Counted from the stretch's first letter, positions 15,551 through 24,948 are shown. The stretch: 41,574 bases of DNA from Muribaculaceae bacterium (GCA_029060725.1 JAIDTL010000161.1:1-41574); one strand, 5' to 3'. Notes: generated by a model not told the origin, from the sequence alone. Numbers and translations are program-made.

Positions 15551-16411
15551 ATGGATTGGATAAAGAATATATTAGTGGCTCTTGTAGCTTTAGTTTCGGG
15601 TTTTGAAATGTCTGGACAAGCTGCTCCTGACTCAATTGCAATTTGTCCGCCGGGAGAACCTGCTGAAGCTATGAGTCCGGAAAGTGGCAGTGTATCGAGG
15701 CTATTGACATTGGAGGAAATTGCTGTGGCTACAGACACCATCGTTGCAAATTATGATTCCGATTGGAAAGAACTGTCGATGCAAGGAAAACTTAATTTTG
15801 ACGGGCTTCCAATGTCAGTCAGCGTCAAAATATATATGAAAAGAGGGGAATCGATCATCCTGTCGGCTCGGGCTCCATTCGTAGGAGAGGTAGCTCGAGT
15901 GGAGGTATGTCAGGATTCTGTAATTCTTATCAACAAGCACTTGCGCACTTATAATGTGCAGTCGTTTGTAGATCTTGAAGTAGATAAGAAGGCATATCTG
16001 ACAGATCTTCAAGATATACTGTTAGGTCAGGTAGCGTTTCCGGGGCATGGCCGTTTGACTCCGGAGTTGGCATCACTTTCGCAGTGGATCGCATTGCCAA
16101 CTGAGGAAACTCTGATTTATCCTTCCGGAAATCTACAGGTTGCCGGCACTGAATATGGTTTCGTCATGGACTCAATCTTACAGTTACAGTCGTTTGTGCT
16201 TATGTTGAAGAGGGCAAATGTGGTGCTGGAGACAAAATATCAGTATGGAGATAAGGGCTGGACACTCGGTATAGAGATTTCACTGCCTAAGAAGAAGCTG
16301 AATGGGGATGCTCAGCTTTCTTATCCGGAGTATGATCCGACTCCCCTTGAATTTACAGATCTCGGGTCGAAATATCGGAAAGTTGACTTTAAAGCTCTTT
16401 TGAGGTTTTGA
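15551..16411 (+). CDS. DUF4292 family envelope protein
   Basis: 286 aa with an N-terminal hydrophobic segment (KNILVALVALVSGFEMSGQA) suggesting export. The body is beta-rich with a pattern like LolA/LolB lipoprotein carriers: WKELSMQGKLNFDGLPMSVS, MKRGESIILSARAPFVGEVA, and the C-terminal WTLGIEISLPKKKLN. DUF4292 proteins of Bacteroidetes regularly sit between a TPR protein and an EnvC-type protein, as here (44 bp after the TPR gene). A role in handling lipoproteins or hydrophobic ligands in the periplasm is a reasonable inference but unproven. The cysteine needed for lipidation is absent from the signal region. Confidence 0.8.
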   Translation: MDWIKNILVALVALVSGFEMSGQAAPDSIAICPPGEPAEAMSPESGSVSRLLTLEEIAVATDTIVANYDSDWKELSMQGKLNFDGLPMSVSVKIYMKRGESIILSARAPFVGEVARVEVCQDSVILINKHLRTYNVQSFVDLEVDKKAYLTDLQDILLGQVAFPGHGRLTPELASLSQWIALPTEETLIYPSGNLQVAGTEYGFVMDSILQLQSFVLMLKRANVVLETKYQYGDKGWTLGIEISLPKKKLNGDAQLSYPEYDPTPLEFTDLGSKYRKVDFKALLRF

Positions 16412-16440
16412 GTGCTATTAATAATGATGAATTATAAAAG

Positions 16441-18483
16441 ATGAAGTTAAAGATGCTTTATTCTTCTGAAAATATGAGACGTGGGGTAATACTTCTGCGT
16501 CATCGGGTTTGTATGGTCTTTGCTGTTGTGTTGCTTGCTGCAGGTATGCCGACAAGTGATTTTGTCTGCAATGTTTCGGCACAGTCAAAGACTTCCAACA
16601 ATACAAAGAAGAAAAAAACTTCATCATCCGGAACTCAAAAAAAGATATCTTCAACTTCATCGGCACAGAAGAAATCTTCCACACAGAAAAAGAGTGCAAC
16701 GAGCCCTAAAAAAAATACATCTTCAAAGAAGGCGTCGCAGAGTCAGAAGCAATCGGCAAAAAATCAGAAAAATACTAAGTCTTCGAATAAATCATCTCAA
16801 ACAGGCAAGAGACAAACGTCAAAAAATAAGAATGTTTCTTCTTCTCCGAAATCGTCAGTAGAGGCTCAGCGCTTGCAGGAAGCTGCTCAGCGTGACATAC
16901 AGCAGACAAAGGAGAAGCTTCGCATGAATGAGCAGGAAATAAAGACAGGACTTTCGGATTTGAATCGCCTTTCTGCCGACATAGCCACAGGAAAGAAGCA
17001 GGTGGAGGGACTACAGAATAAAGTGTCGTCGCTCAATAAGCAAATTACAACTATTGGCAATGAGATAACCAAAAACGAGGCTGAATTGAAGTTGATGCGT
17101 GAGGAATATCTCAAAGCTGTCAAGAAGATGCGTCTGACTAAGAAAAATCAGTCTGTATTGGCATTTATTTTTGCTTCGGAAAACTTCAATCAGGCAATGC
17201 GAAGAATCCGCTATATGCGTCAGTTCTCAGAATGGAAATCTCGCAAAAGTGCTGATATTGACAATAAGATTGAGCTGCTTGGAAAGGAACGTTCGCGACT
17301 TGCGGAGGCGAAAGAGTCGCAGACTGTAGCTTTGGGACAGCTGACTAAGTCGCAACAACAGTTGGAGGAAAATCATAAAAAGCAAGAAGCGCTTGTGGCG
17401 AATTTGCGCCGAAACGGTGATGCGCTTCAGGCTCATCTGATAGCAAAGCAGAATGAAGCAAACCGCTTGAAAGAGACTATATCTACTCTTATCGCTCAAG
17501 AACAGGCAAAGGCTGAAGCTGAGCGCAAAGCGCGTGAGAAAGCTGAGGCGGAGCGCGTAGCAAAAGAGAAGGCAGAAGCCCAACGAATAGCTGCAGAAAA
17601 AGCTGCCGCAGAAAAAGCTGCCGCTGAGAAAGCAGCCGCAGAGGAAAAAGCATTGGCTGAGAAGGCTGCCGCAGAGAAAGCATCTGCAGAAAAAGCTGCA
17701 GCAAAGGCATTGGCTGAAAAGATAGCTGCTGAGAAGGCATTGGCAGAGAAATCGGCAGCAGAAAAGGCAGCTGCGCAGAAAGAAGCGGAGGAGAAAGCCA
17801 AAGCATATAAAAAAGCAGCTGAAGAGAAGGAAAAGGCCGACAGAAAATTTGCCGAAGCTAAAGCAAAGGCAGAGGAGAAGGCTCGTAAGGAGCAGGAAAA
17901 ACTGGATAAAAAGAAGTTTAAAAATAGTGAGAAGAGTTCCCGCAATCGCCGTGACCGTGGCTTGAAAAACAAAGTTGAGGTCAGAGAAAAAGTGGAGGCT
18001 TCAAAGAGTGCTGATCCGGTTGCTGTAGCCTCTCCTAAGAGTGTAGAGAATGCTGCAAATGCGGCGCCGGTTAACTTTGCGAGTCTTCGAGGAAGTCTCC
18101 CGAAGCCGGTGGATGGAAGTTGGCGAATCACTAATCCCTTCGGACGCCATGCCATGCCGGAGATGCCGGAGATTGAATACGACAACCCCGGTATCGACGC
18201 AGAAGTGGCGAAAGGCGCCACCGTAAAGTCAGTATGTGGAGGCAAGGTGTCGGGCGTCTATAAGCTGGCGGGATATGGCAATGTAGTGATTGTCAATCAC
18301 GGAGATTACTATACTGTATATGGCAATTTGGCATCTACCAATGTCTCGGTCGGCACTCAGGTAAGCAGTGGATATACATTAGGCACAGCCGGAGCTGACC
18401 CCGACGACCAGCGCCATGGCTCCGTCCATTTCGAAGTCTGGAAAGGCCGCGAAAAACAAAACCCCACCTCCTGGCTCCGCTGA
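16441..18483 (+). CDS. EnvC-like murein hydrolase activator with degenerate LytM domain
   Basis: 680 aa. Hydrophobic export signal at about 23-38, then a Ser/Lys/Gln-rich basic linker (45-140), a long coiled coil (about 141-345) with the EnvC-typical SSLNKQITTIGNEI heptads, an Ala/Glu/Lys-rich repeat stretch (about 350-480; AEKAAAEKAAAEK), and a C-terminal LytM/M23 domain (about 555-680). Zinc ligands are degenerate: NPGID where active peptidases have HxGxD-type residues, and VYGNL instead of YxHL, while SVHFEVW keeps its His. This matches EnvC, which activates cell-wall amidases during daughter-cell separation rather than cutting itself. An alternative start, M12, would shorten the N-terminus. 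Last gene of the operon. Confidence 0.87.
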   Translation: MKLKMLYSSENMRRGVILLRHRVCMVFAVVLLAAGMPTSDFVCNVSAQSKTSNNTKKKKTSSSGTQKKISSTSSAQKKSSTQKKSATSPKKNTSSKKASQSQKQSAKNQKNTKSSNKSSQTGKRQTSKNKNVSSSPKSSVEAQRLQEAAQRDIQQTKEKLRMNEQEIKTGLSDLNRLSADIATGKKQVEGLQNKVSSLNKQITTIGNEITKNEAELKLMREEYLKAVKKMRLTKKNQSVLAFIFASENFNQAMRRIRYMRQFSEWKSRKSADIDNKIELLGKERSRLAEAKESQTVALGQLTKSQQQLEENHKKQEALVANLRRNGDALQAHLIAKQNEANRLKETISTLIAQEQAKAEAERKAREKAEAERVAKEKAEAQRIAAEKAAAEKAAAEKAAAEEKALAEKAAAEKASAEKAAAKALAEKIAAEKALAEKSAAEKAAAQKEAEEKAKAYKKAAEEKEKADRKFAEAKAKAEEKARKEQEKLDKKKFKNSEKSSRNRRDRGLKNKVEVREKVEASKSADPVAVASPKSVENAANAAPVNFASLRGSLPKPVDGSWRITNPFGRHAMPEMPEIEYDNPGIDAEVAKGATVKSVCGGKVSGVYKLAGYGNVVIVNHGDYYTVYGNLASTNVSVGTQVSSGYTLGTAGADPDDQRHGSVHFEVWKGREKQNPTSWLR

Positions 18484-18590
18484 TGCTCCATTTCTTATAA
18501 AACGAGCTCTAAAAATATCATGCACATTCGGAAGAAAATGTGTAATATATGAAAGATTTGGGGATATTATTTAAATATTTTGCTGTAAGA

Positions 18591-18622
18591 TTTGGCTGGA
18601 AAGATAAAAAAATGTAATTTTG
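18591..18622 (+). promoter_or_regulatory. Promoter of the ilv operon
   Basis: TTTG (18591-18594), 20-bp spacer, TAATTTTG (18615-18622), ending 20 bp before the ilvD ATG. The short leader leaves no room for a peptide attenuator. Confidence 0.8.
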
Positions 18623-18642
18623 CATTTTAAACAGGAAATCTT

Positions 18643-20472
18643 ATGGTAAATCAGTTGAGAAGTCAGGCTACTACCGAGGGGAGGCGTATGGCTGGTGCCC
18701 GCGCCCTTTGGAGAGCTAATGGGATGAAGGAGGAGCAATTTGGCAAACCAATCATCGCAATTGTCAATTCGTTCACTCAGTTTGTGCCGGGACATACACA
18801 CCTACATGAAATAGGACAGATAATCAAGAAAGAAATAGAAGCTCTCGGTTGCTATGCCGCTGAATTCAATACAATAGCGATTGACGATGGTATTGCTATG
18901 GGACATGACGGTATGCTATACTCTCTTCCATCGCGCGACTTGATAGCTGACTCTGTAGAATATATGGTCAATGCCCACAAAGCAGATGCGATGATCTGCA
19001 TCAGCAATTGCGACAAGATCACTCCAGGAATGCTTATGGCTGCCATGCGACTGAACATACCCACAGTTTTTGTCTCAGGAGGTCCGATGGAAGCTGGGCG
19101 TATTGGTGATCGCAAACTTGATCTCATCGACATCATGATCGATTCAGCCGATCCTTCAGTCTCTGATAGCGATGTGGAGATTCTCGAAAAAGAAGGTTGC
19201 CCAACTTGCGGATCATGCTCCGGTATGTTTACTGCCAACTCCATGAACTCCCTCAACGAAGCCATAGGACTTGCATTGCCAGGCAACGGTTCGGTGCTCG
19301 CTACACACGTCAACCGTATGAAGCTTTTCAAAGACGCAGCCAAGAAAATAGTAGAAAACGCATATAGATATTATCAGGACGGCGATGACTCAGTGTTGCC
19401 AAGAAGCGTCGCAACTCGCGAAGCATTCCTCAACGCAATGTCTTTAGATATCGCCATGGGAGGAAGCACCAACACTGTGCTTCATCTCCTTGCCATAGCA
19501 AACGAAGGGGGTGTAGACTTCACTCTCGACGATATCGATGCTCTTTCGCGCAAAGTGCCCGTGCTCTGCAAGGTGGCACCCAATTCACATTATCATATAG
19601 AAGATGTCAATAGAGCCGGAGGAATTATATCTATTATGAAAGAACTCGCTGACAAAGGACTTGTAGATACATCCGTAAAGCGAGTGGACGGACAGACTCT
19701 TGCCGAAGCTATCTCAAAATACGCATTAGGAGGAGCAAACTATAGCGAAGAGGCAGATATACTTTGGCGTAGTGCTCCGGGTGTGGTGCATACCACAGAA
19801 GCCGGCAGTCAGACAATGATGTACAGAGACCTTGACACTGACCGTGCAGCCGGTTGCATACGCGACTACGAACATGCATACGTGAAGGATGGGGGTCTTG
19901 CGGTGTTGAAGGGCAATATCGCCAAAGATGGATGCGTAGTAAAGACGGCTGGGGTAGACGAAAGTATTTTTAAATTTTCAGGTCCGGCGAAGGTATTTAA
20001 TAGCCAAGATGAAGCAGTGGATGGAATCCTCGGAGGCAAAGTAGTAAGCGGTGACGTTGTAGTCATAATCTATGAGGGACCTAAAGGGGGACCCGGAATG
20101 CAGGAAATGCTTTATCCTACAAGTTATATAAAGAGCATGCACCTCGGGAAAGAATGTGCTTTGATTACAGACGGACGATTCTCGGGAGGCACATCAGGAC
20201 TGTCAATCGGGCATATATCTCCGGAAGCGGCTGCAGGAGGGAATATCGGTCTTGTCCGCGATGGAGACATTATAGATATTGACATTCCTGCAAGAACAAT
20301 CAATGTCAGACTTTCTGATGATCAGCTTGCAGCTCGTCGCAAAGAAGAAGAGGCGTTCGGCAAAGAAGCTTTCACGCCGAGAGGACGCGACCGACACGTG
20401 AGTCGGGCCCTGAAAGCTTATGCTGCCAATGTAACTTCTGCCGACAAAGGAGGGGTGCGTTGTGAGTTGTGA
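18643..20472 (+). CDS. ilvD: Dihydroxy-acid dehydratase
   Basis: 609 aa, cytosolic. It dehydrates 2,3-dihydroxy-isovalerate and -methylvalerate to the 2-oxo acids of valine and isoleucine synthesis. Fe-S ligands are visible: [12 protein letters not shown] (Cys 123 in the CDK motif) and [17 protein letters not shown] (Cys 186, 189, 192). [14 protein letters not shown] and the C-terminal [14 protein letters not shown] are also family marks. Full length for IlvD. The last codons (CEL) and the stop lie inside an 8-bp GTTGTGRR tandem array, so the array has shaped the C-terminus. First gene of the ilvDBNC operon. Confidence 0.98.
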   Translation: MVNQLRSQATTEGRRMAGARALWRANGMKEEQFGKPIIAIVNSFTQFVPGHTHLHEIGQIIKKEIEALGCYAAEFNTIAIDDGIAMGHDGMLYSLPSRDLIADSVEYMVNAHKADAMICISNCDKITPGMLMAAMRLNIPTVFVSGGPMEAGRIGDRKLDLIDIMIDSADPSVSDSDVEILEKEGCPTCGSCSGMFTANSMNSLNEAIGLALPGNGSVLATHVNRMKLFKDAAKKIVENAYRYYQDGDDSVLPRSVATREAFLNAMSLDIAMGGSTNTVLHLLAIANEGGVDFTLDDIDALSRKVPVLCKVAPNSHYHIEDVNRAGGIISIMKELADKGLVDTSVKRVDGQTLAEAISKYALGGANYSEEADILWRSAPGVVHTTEAGSQTMMYRDLDTDRAAGCIRDYEHAYVKDGGLAVLKGNIAKDGCVVKTAGVDESIFKFSGPAKVFNSQDEAVDGILGGKVVSGDVVVIIYEGPKGGPGMQEMLYPTSYIKSMHLGKECALITDGRFSGGTSGLSIGHISPEAAAGGNIGLVRDGDIIDIDIPARTINVRLSDDQLAARRKEEEAFGKEAFTPRGRDRHVSRALKAYAANVTSADKGGVRCEL

Positions 20473-20521
20473 GGTTGTGAAGTTGTGGAGTTGTGGGGTT
20501 GTGAGGTTGTGGAGTTGTGAG
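20459..20521. repeat. Intergenic 8-bp tandem array GTTGTGRR
   Basis: One 7-bp and seven 8-bp units (GTTGTGAG, GTTGTGAA, GTTGTGGA, GTTGTGGG...) in phase. It contains the stop codon of ilvD and fills most of the gap to ilvB. The same unit family, on the opposite strand, recurs at 41498-41574. Confidence 0.9.
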
Positions 20522-20546
20522 GTGGAGTAAGATAAAATAATCAGAT

Positions 20547-22268
20547 ATGGAAGAAAAGATAACCGGTTCGGAAATATTGATCCGCGCCTTGGCAGATAAT
20601 GGGGTCGAATGTATGTTTGGCTATCCCGGGGGTCAGATAATGCCGGTATATGATAAAATATATGAAAATGAATATGGTGTGCGTCATTATCTTGCGCGCC
20701 ATGAACAGGGTGCAATTCATGCCGCTGAGGGCTATGCCCGCGCTACAGGTCGCACCGGCGTAGTTGTCACTACATCCGGTCCCGGTGCAATGAACTTGCT
20801 TACCGGGTTGGCAGATGCACTTATGGACAGCACCCCGATTGTAGCGATATCCGGTCAGGTCGGTACGGCCATGCTTGGAAAGGATGCGTTTCAAGAGAGC
20901 GATGTGATATCAAGTGTGCTCCCGGTCACTAAATGGGCAATCCAAGTCCGTACGCCGGAGGACATTGCCCCTGCTTTGAGTCGCGCATTCTATATAGCTA
21001 ATTCAGGACGTCCCGGTCCCGTTGTGATCGACCTTGCTCGTGATGCTCAGGTAGGGACAGCGGTATATGAAAAACAGACGGCACCCTTTATACGCAGTTA
21101 TGATTCCGATCCGGTGCCTGCTCAAGAAGCCATCGAAGAGACAGCCCGTTTCATCAACGAGTCGGAGCGCCCATTGGTGCTTGCAGGCCATGGAATAATG
21201 ATATCAGGTGCTGAGAAAGTTCTTTCTGAATTCGCAGAAAAGGGAGAATTGCCGGTAGCCACCACGATGCTTGGCCTTTCAGCTATTCCTACTGATCACC
21301 CACAATATGTAGGTATGCTCGGCATGCACGGAAATCTCGGACCGAACATCAACACCAATCGTGCGGATTTGATCCTTGCGGTAGGAATGCGTTTCGACGA
21401 CCGTGTGACGGGAGATATAAAGAAATATGCCCCAAACGCCAAGATAATACATATAGATATCGATGAAAGTGAATTTGACAAGATGATCAAATGCAACCTT
21501 CATATCCATTCCGACGCGCGCAAGGCTCTTGAATCGTTATTGCCTCTTGTGGAAGGCAAATCTCGTAAGGAGTGGCGAGCTTCCTTCGATCAACATCGCA
21601 AGGTGGAGGAAGAACGCGTCATGGCTCGTGAACTCAAATGCGCAGCTCCCGATGGCAGGATGCTCATGGGTGGAGTGGTCAGGAAAGTTTGTGAGGCTTT
21701 CGGAAACGATGCAGTCATAGTGACAGATGTCGGACAAAATCAGATGTTTGCAGTGAAGTACTCACGTTTCAAATCATCTCGCAGCCTGATATCTTCAGGA
21801 GGCTTGGGAACCATGGGCTTTGGACTTCCGGCAGCAATTGGTGCCAAGATTGGAGTCCCGGGCAGAAATGTAGTGCTGTTTTGTGGTGACGGTGGTCTTC
21901 AGATGACGGTTGAAGAATTTGGAATGATAATGGAGTATGGTGTCGATGTCAAGATTGTGCTGCTCAACAACAACTTCCTCGGCAATGTGCGTCAGTGGCA
22001 GCATCTTTTCTTTAAGGGGCGTTTTAGCAGCACGCCGATGGTGAATCCCAACTTCAAGATGCTTGCCGGGGCATACGTGATAGAGGCTGCGGATGTGGCT
22101 GAGGCATCGCAACTTGATGATGCTATCAAAAAGATGGCTGACCATGATGGTGCTTATCTTCTCAATGTCAATATAGATGAGACGGATATGATTTTCCCTA
22201 TGACACCCGGCGGAAATGGAGTTGATGAGATATTGCTTAATGAATCTGAATACTATAAACCGGTCTGA
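20547..22268 (+). CDS. ilvB: Acetolactate synthase large (catalytic) subunit
   Basis: 573 aa, cytosolic. ThDP- and FAD-dependent condensation of pyruvate with pyruvate or 2-oxobutyrate, first common step of branched-chain amino acid synthesis. N-terminal FGYPGGQIMPVYD and RHEQGAIHAAEGYARATGR carry the catalytic Glu. The ThDP/Mg motif runs from GDGG (447-450) to LLNNNFLGNVRQWQ. Length is typical. It lies 74 bp after ilvD, and the regulatory subunit gene starts 4 bp after its stop, as expected for the holoenzyme. Confidence 0.98.
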   Translation: MEEKITGSEILIRALADNGVECMFGYPGGQIMPVYDKIYENEYGVRHYLARHEQGAIHAAEGYARATGRTGVVVTTSGPGAMNLLTGLADALMDSTPIVAISGQVGTAMLGKDAFQESDVISSVLPVTKWAIQVRTPEDIAPALSRAFYIANSGRPGPVVIDLARDAQVGTAVYEKQTAPFIRSYDSDPVPAQEAIEETARFINESERPLVLAGHGIMISGAEKVLSEFAEKGELPVATTMLGLSAIPTDHPQYVGMLGMHGNLGPNINTNRADLILAVGMRFDDRVTGDIKKYAPNAKIIHIDIDESEFDKMIKCNLHIHSDARKALESLLPLVEGKSRKEWRASFDQHRKVEEERVMARELKCAAPDGRMLMGGVVRKVCEAFGNDAVIVTDVGQNQMFAVKYSRFKSSRSLISSGGLGTMGFGLPAAIGAKIGVPGRNVVLFCGDGGLQMTVEEFGMIMEYGVDVKIVLLNNNFLGNVRQWQHLFFKGRFSSTPMVNPNFKMLAGAYVIEAADVAEASQLDDAIKKMADHDGAYLLNVNIDETDMIFPMTPGGNGVDEILLNESEYYKPV

Positions 22269-22272
22269 AGTT

Positions 22273-22812
22273 ATGGAAGAACAATTGTTTACAATCGCAG
22301 TATATACCGAAAACAGAGTGACCCTCCTTCATCAGATATCGATGATATTCAGCCGTCGTTGTCTCAATATCGACAGTATGACAGTGAGCGCTTGCTCGAT
22401 AGAAGGGGTGCATAAATTCACTATCACATGCCGTTCTACCCGCCAAATGATGGAGCAAGTCGTAAAGCAATTGGAAAAGCGAATAGATGTCATAAAGGCA
22501 TTCTTGCTTACCGACGATGAGATACTTTTCCAGGAAGTGGCGCTTTATAAAGTTCCAACTGAAAATGTTGTCAATACTGACATTGAAGAAATAGTGCGCA
22601 AGCATGGAGCGCGTGTGCTTGAGATCCATCCTGAGTACACTGTGTTTGAGAAGACCGGTCATACTCATGAGATCAAGGAACTCTATGAGCATCTTAAGCC
22701 ACTGGGCATCCGCCAATTTGTCAGATCCGGCAGAATTGCCGTCACTCGCTCATCGCGCGAACTTGTCGATGAATTTCTGGAGCTGCGGAGTAAGCGCAAA
22801 TTAGACCAATAA
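22273..22812 (+). CDS. ilvN: Acetolactate synthase small (regulatory) subunit
   Basis: 179 aa from the ATG at 22273 (MEEQLFTIAVYTENRVTLLH). The longer in-frame start at 22216 lies inside ilvB and was rejected. The N-terminal ACT domain (residues 5-75) should bind valine for feedback inhibition, and the C-terminal ACT-like domain follows. It makes the large subunit fully active. Its final codons and stop (KLDQ) fall in the first unit of a 9-bp array. Confidence 0.96.
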   Translation: MEEQLFTIAVYTENRVTLLHQISMIFSRRCLNIDSMTVSACSIEGVHKFTITCRSTRQMMEQVVKQLEKRIDVIKAFLLTDDEILFQEVALYKVPTENVVNTDIEEIVRKHGARVLEIHPEYTVFEKTGHTHEIKELYEHLKPLGIRQFVRSGRIAVTRSSRELVDEFLELRSKRKLDQ

Positions 22813-22912
22813 GACTAATAAATCCAATTAGACTAATTAGACTAATTAGACTAATTAGCCCAATAAGACTAATTATAATTAATTCTAAATTCTAAATTCA
22901 AAATTCTAAATT
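22801..22912. repeat. Two adjoining AT-rich tandem arrays, periods 9 and 7
   Basis: 22801-22878: about eight units near AGACTAATT, period 9 with two single-base slips, beginning inside the ilvN stop region. 22882-22912: ATTCTAA, ATTCTAA, ATTCAAA, ATTCTAA, ATT, period 7. Together they fill the ilvN-ilvC gap. No promoter consensus is seen in them. Confidence 0.85.
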
Positions 22913-22922
22913 ATTATATATT

Positions 22923-23966
22923 ATGGCAAAAATGAAATTCGGCTCAGTTGAGGAGACTGTAGTCACAAGAGAAGAATTCCCTCTTGAGAAAGCACGTGAG
23001 ATACTGAAAGATGAGACAATCGCAGTGATTGGCTATGGCGTGCAGGGACCCGGCCAGAGTCTCAATCTCCGCGACAATGGTTTCAACGTGATTGTAGGCC
23101 AGCGCGCAGGTAAGACCTACGACAAGGCTGTAGCCGACGGTTGGGTGCCGGGTGAGACATTATTCTCCATTGAAGAAGCTTGCAAGAAAGGCACGATCAT
23201 CATGTGTCTGCTTTCTGACGCAGCTGTGCTTTCTGTATGGCCTACTATTAAGGAAAACCTCACGGCAGGCAAGGCACTTTACTTCTCTCATGGTTTTGCT
23301 ATCGCATGGCCGGAGCGTACCGGAGTAGTGCCTCCCGCTGACGTAGACGTAATTCTCGTGGCTCCCAAAGGAAGCGGCACTTCTTTGCGCACTATGTTCC
23401 TTGAAGGTCGTGGCTTGAACTCAAGCTACGCAATTGAACAGGATTACACCGGACGCGCTCTCGAACGCACTCTTGCACTTGCAATCGGTATCGGTTCAGG
23501 ATATATCTTTGAGACAACTTTCAAGCGCGAGGCTTACAGTGACCTTACCGGCGAGCGTGGTAGCCTTATGGGTGCAATCCAGGGTCTTTTCCTTGCGCAG
23601 TATGAAGTGCTCCGTGAGAACGGTCACACTCCATCAGAGGCATTCAATGAGACTGTCGAGGAGCTCACTCAGTCGCTCATGCCGCTCGTCGCAAAAAAAG
23701 GTATGGACTGGATGTATGCCAACTGCTCAACTACAGCACAACGCGGTGCGCTTGATTGGATGACTCCGTTCCATGATGCTATCAAACCCGTCATGCAGAA
23801 ACTCTACAAGAGTGTAGCAGACGGCATTGAGGCTCAGAACTCAATCGACTCTAACTCTAAACCCGACTATCGTGAGGGTCTTGAGAAAGAACTCAAGGAT
23901 CTCCGCGAGAGCGAGATGTGGCAGGCAGGCGCAGTAGTTCGTGGTCTGCGTCCTGAAGGAAACTAA
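22923..23966 (+). CDS. ilvC: Ketol-acid reductoisomerase
   Basis: 347 aa, cytosolic. NADPH-dependent isomeroreduction of acetolactate to dihydroxy-isovalerate. The Rossmann loop is GYGVQGPGQSLNLRDNG (37-53), the variant I expect in Bacteroidetes rather than the more common GYGSQGHAH. The knotted C-terminal half carries SDLTGERGSLMGAIQG with metal-binding Asp and Glu. Full length for class I. Last gene of ilvDBNC; the operon lacks leucine genes and ilvA/ilvE. Confidence 0.97.
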   Translation: MAKMKFGSVEETVVTREEFPLEKAREILKDETIAVIGYGVQGPGQSLNLRDNGFNVIVGQRAGKTYDKAVADGWVPGETLFSIEEACKKGTIIMCLLSDAAVLSVWPTIKENLTAGKALYFSHGFAIAWPERTGVVPPADVDVILVAPKGSGTSLRTMFLEGRGLNSSYAIEQDYTGRALERTLALAIGIGSGYIFETTFKREAYSDLTGERGSLMGAIQGLFLAQYEVLRENGHTPSEAFNETVEELTQSLMPLVAKKGMDWMYANCSTTAQRGALDWMTPFHDAIKPVMQKLYKSVADGIEAQNSIDSNSKPDYREGLEKELKDLRESEMWQAGAVVRGLRPEGN

Positions 23967-23972
23967 TTCTTT

Positions 23973-24067
23973 AATGCATAATTCATAATGCATAATTCAT
24001 AATGCATAATTCATAATTCTTAGACAATTTAATTTAATTATGCATTCATCATTATGAATTATGAATT
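23973..24067. repeat. 14-bp tandem repeat with an inverted copy between convergent genes
   Basis: AATGCATAATTCAT occurs three times in a row (23973-24014), and a degenerate reverse complement follows at 24036-24067 (AATTATGCATT...). The dyad can fold into a long AT-rich hairpin between ilvC and ribD and might stop transcription from both sides. The ribD stop codon lies within it. Confidence 0.85.
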
Positions 24068-24928
24068 GAATTTGGGAGCCGGGAGACCGTCTCCCAATTT
24101 CTTTTCTGCAGTTTCTATTTGAATATCGTCGTATAGACCGAGGTCGATGAAGCTTTGTAGTAGAGTTGGTCCCCCTTCTACCATCAGGGAAGTAACTCCT
24201 TCGTCGTAAAGTTCGCGCATTTGCTCTTCAAGGTCATGGCGAGGCACTACGCGACGTGGAGCTCTACCGGGCCAATATCGGCAGTCAAGGCGTGGGTGGT
24301 CGATCTCAAGAGTGTTTTTCCCTACCATAATTGCATCTACCATCGAGCGCCTGCGATGCATCCATACGGAAGAAACCGGAGTTGAGAATTTGACAGGATA
24401 TGGCTTGCCATCTTTATCTATTCCTGCCATAAAGCCGTCGGCACTCTGAGCCCATTTAAGCTGAATCCACGGGCGTCTGAGCCGATGGGCTGTCAGGAAT
24501 CTGACATTTAGAGCGTCGCACTCTTCCCTGAGTACATCTTCTGCTACTTCCACGCCTGCTTCGCGCAGCATGCGTATCCCTTTGCCGCTTACCTCTATAA
24601 ATGGGTCGGCACTTCCGACTACTACCCGGGGAATGCCGGTGTCTATAATCAGTTTGGCGCAAGGAGGAGTCTTGCCATAGTGTGAGCATGGTTCGAGAGT
24701 CACGTAGATTGTAGAGTCTGAGAGGAGATTGCGTTCGGATTCTTTAACTGAATTGATGGCACACACTTCTGCGTGTGGCCCTCCGAAGCGATGATGATAT
24801 CCTTCTCCTATGATCTTGCCATCGGCTGCCACAATCACAGCACCAACCATTGGATTGGGAGATACCAGTCCTTCTCCAAGACGTGCGAGCTGAAGAGCCC
24901 GCTTCATATATTTCGTGTCGATTTGCAT
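24059..24928 (-). CDS. ribD: Bifunctional riboflavin biosynthesis deaminase/reductase, shortened reductase domain
   Basis: 289 aa from the ATG at 24926-24928 (MQIDTKYMKRAL). The ORF continues to 24961, but that extension is the promoter -7 box. Residues 1-145: cytidine-deaminase-like zinc site, HAEVCAI (His 52, Glu 54) and EPCSHYGKTPPC (Cys 81, 90). Residues 150-289: RibD C-terminal reductase fold (LKWAQSADGFMAG, LMVEGGPTLLQSFI). Between GRAPRRVV and MRELYDEGV about 35-45 residues normally present are missing, and the protein is shorter than the usual 340-370 aa. The reading frame is intact. Deaminase probably works; reductase is in doubt. Stop lies in the repeat at 24036-24067. Confidence 0.92.
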   Translation of the reverse strand: MQIDTKYMKRALQLARLGEGLVSPNPMVGAVIVAADGKIIGEGYHHRFGGPHAEVCAINSVKESERNLLSDSTIYVTLEPCSHYGKTPPCAKLIIDTGIPRVVVGSADPFIEVSGKGIRMLREAGVEVAEDVLREECDALNVRFLTAHRLRRPWIQLKWAQSADGFMAGIDKDGKPYPVKFSTPVSSVWMHRRRSMVDAIMVGKNTLEIDHPRLDCRYWPGRAPRRVVPRHDLEEQMRELYDEGVTSLMVEGGPTLLQSFIDLGLYDDIQIETAEKKLGDGLPAPKFNS

Positions 24929-24948
24929 TGGAAGTAGTATTTTCCCTA

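Noticed and set aside
17496..18245. 249-aa minus-strand ORF rich in Ala/Ser/Phe
   Set aside because: Antisense shadow of the Ala/Glu/Lys repeat of the EnvC-like gene.
16441..18483. Active M23 endopeptidase
   Set aside because: Two of the expected zinc-ligand positions are replaced, as in EnvC-type activators.
18484..18642. Attenuator or T-box/leader peptide before ilvD
   Set aside because: The promoter ends 20 bp before the ATG, so no leader can be transcribed; the small CACATT/AATGTG hairpin lies upstream of the promoter.
20203..20715. 170-aa minus-strand ORF
   Set aside because: Translates the GTTGTGRR array into Thr/Ser/Leu/His repeats and overlaps ilvD and ilvB on the opposite strand.
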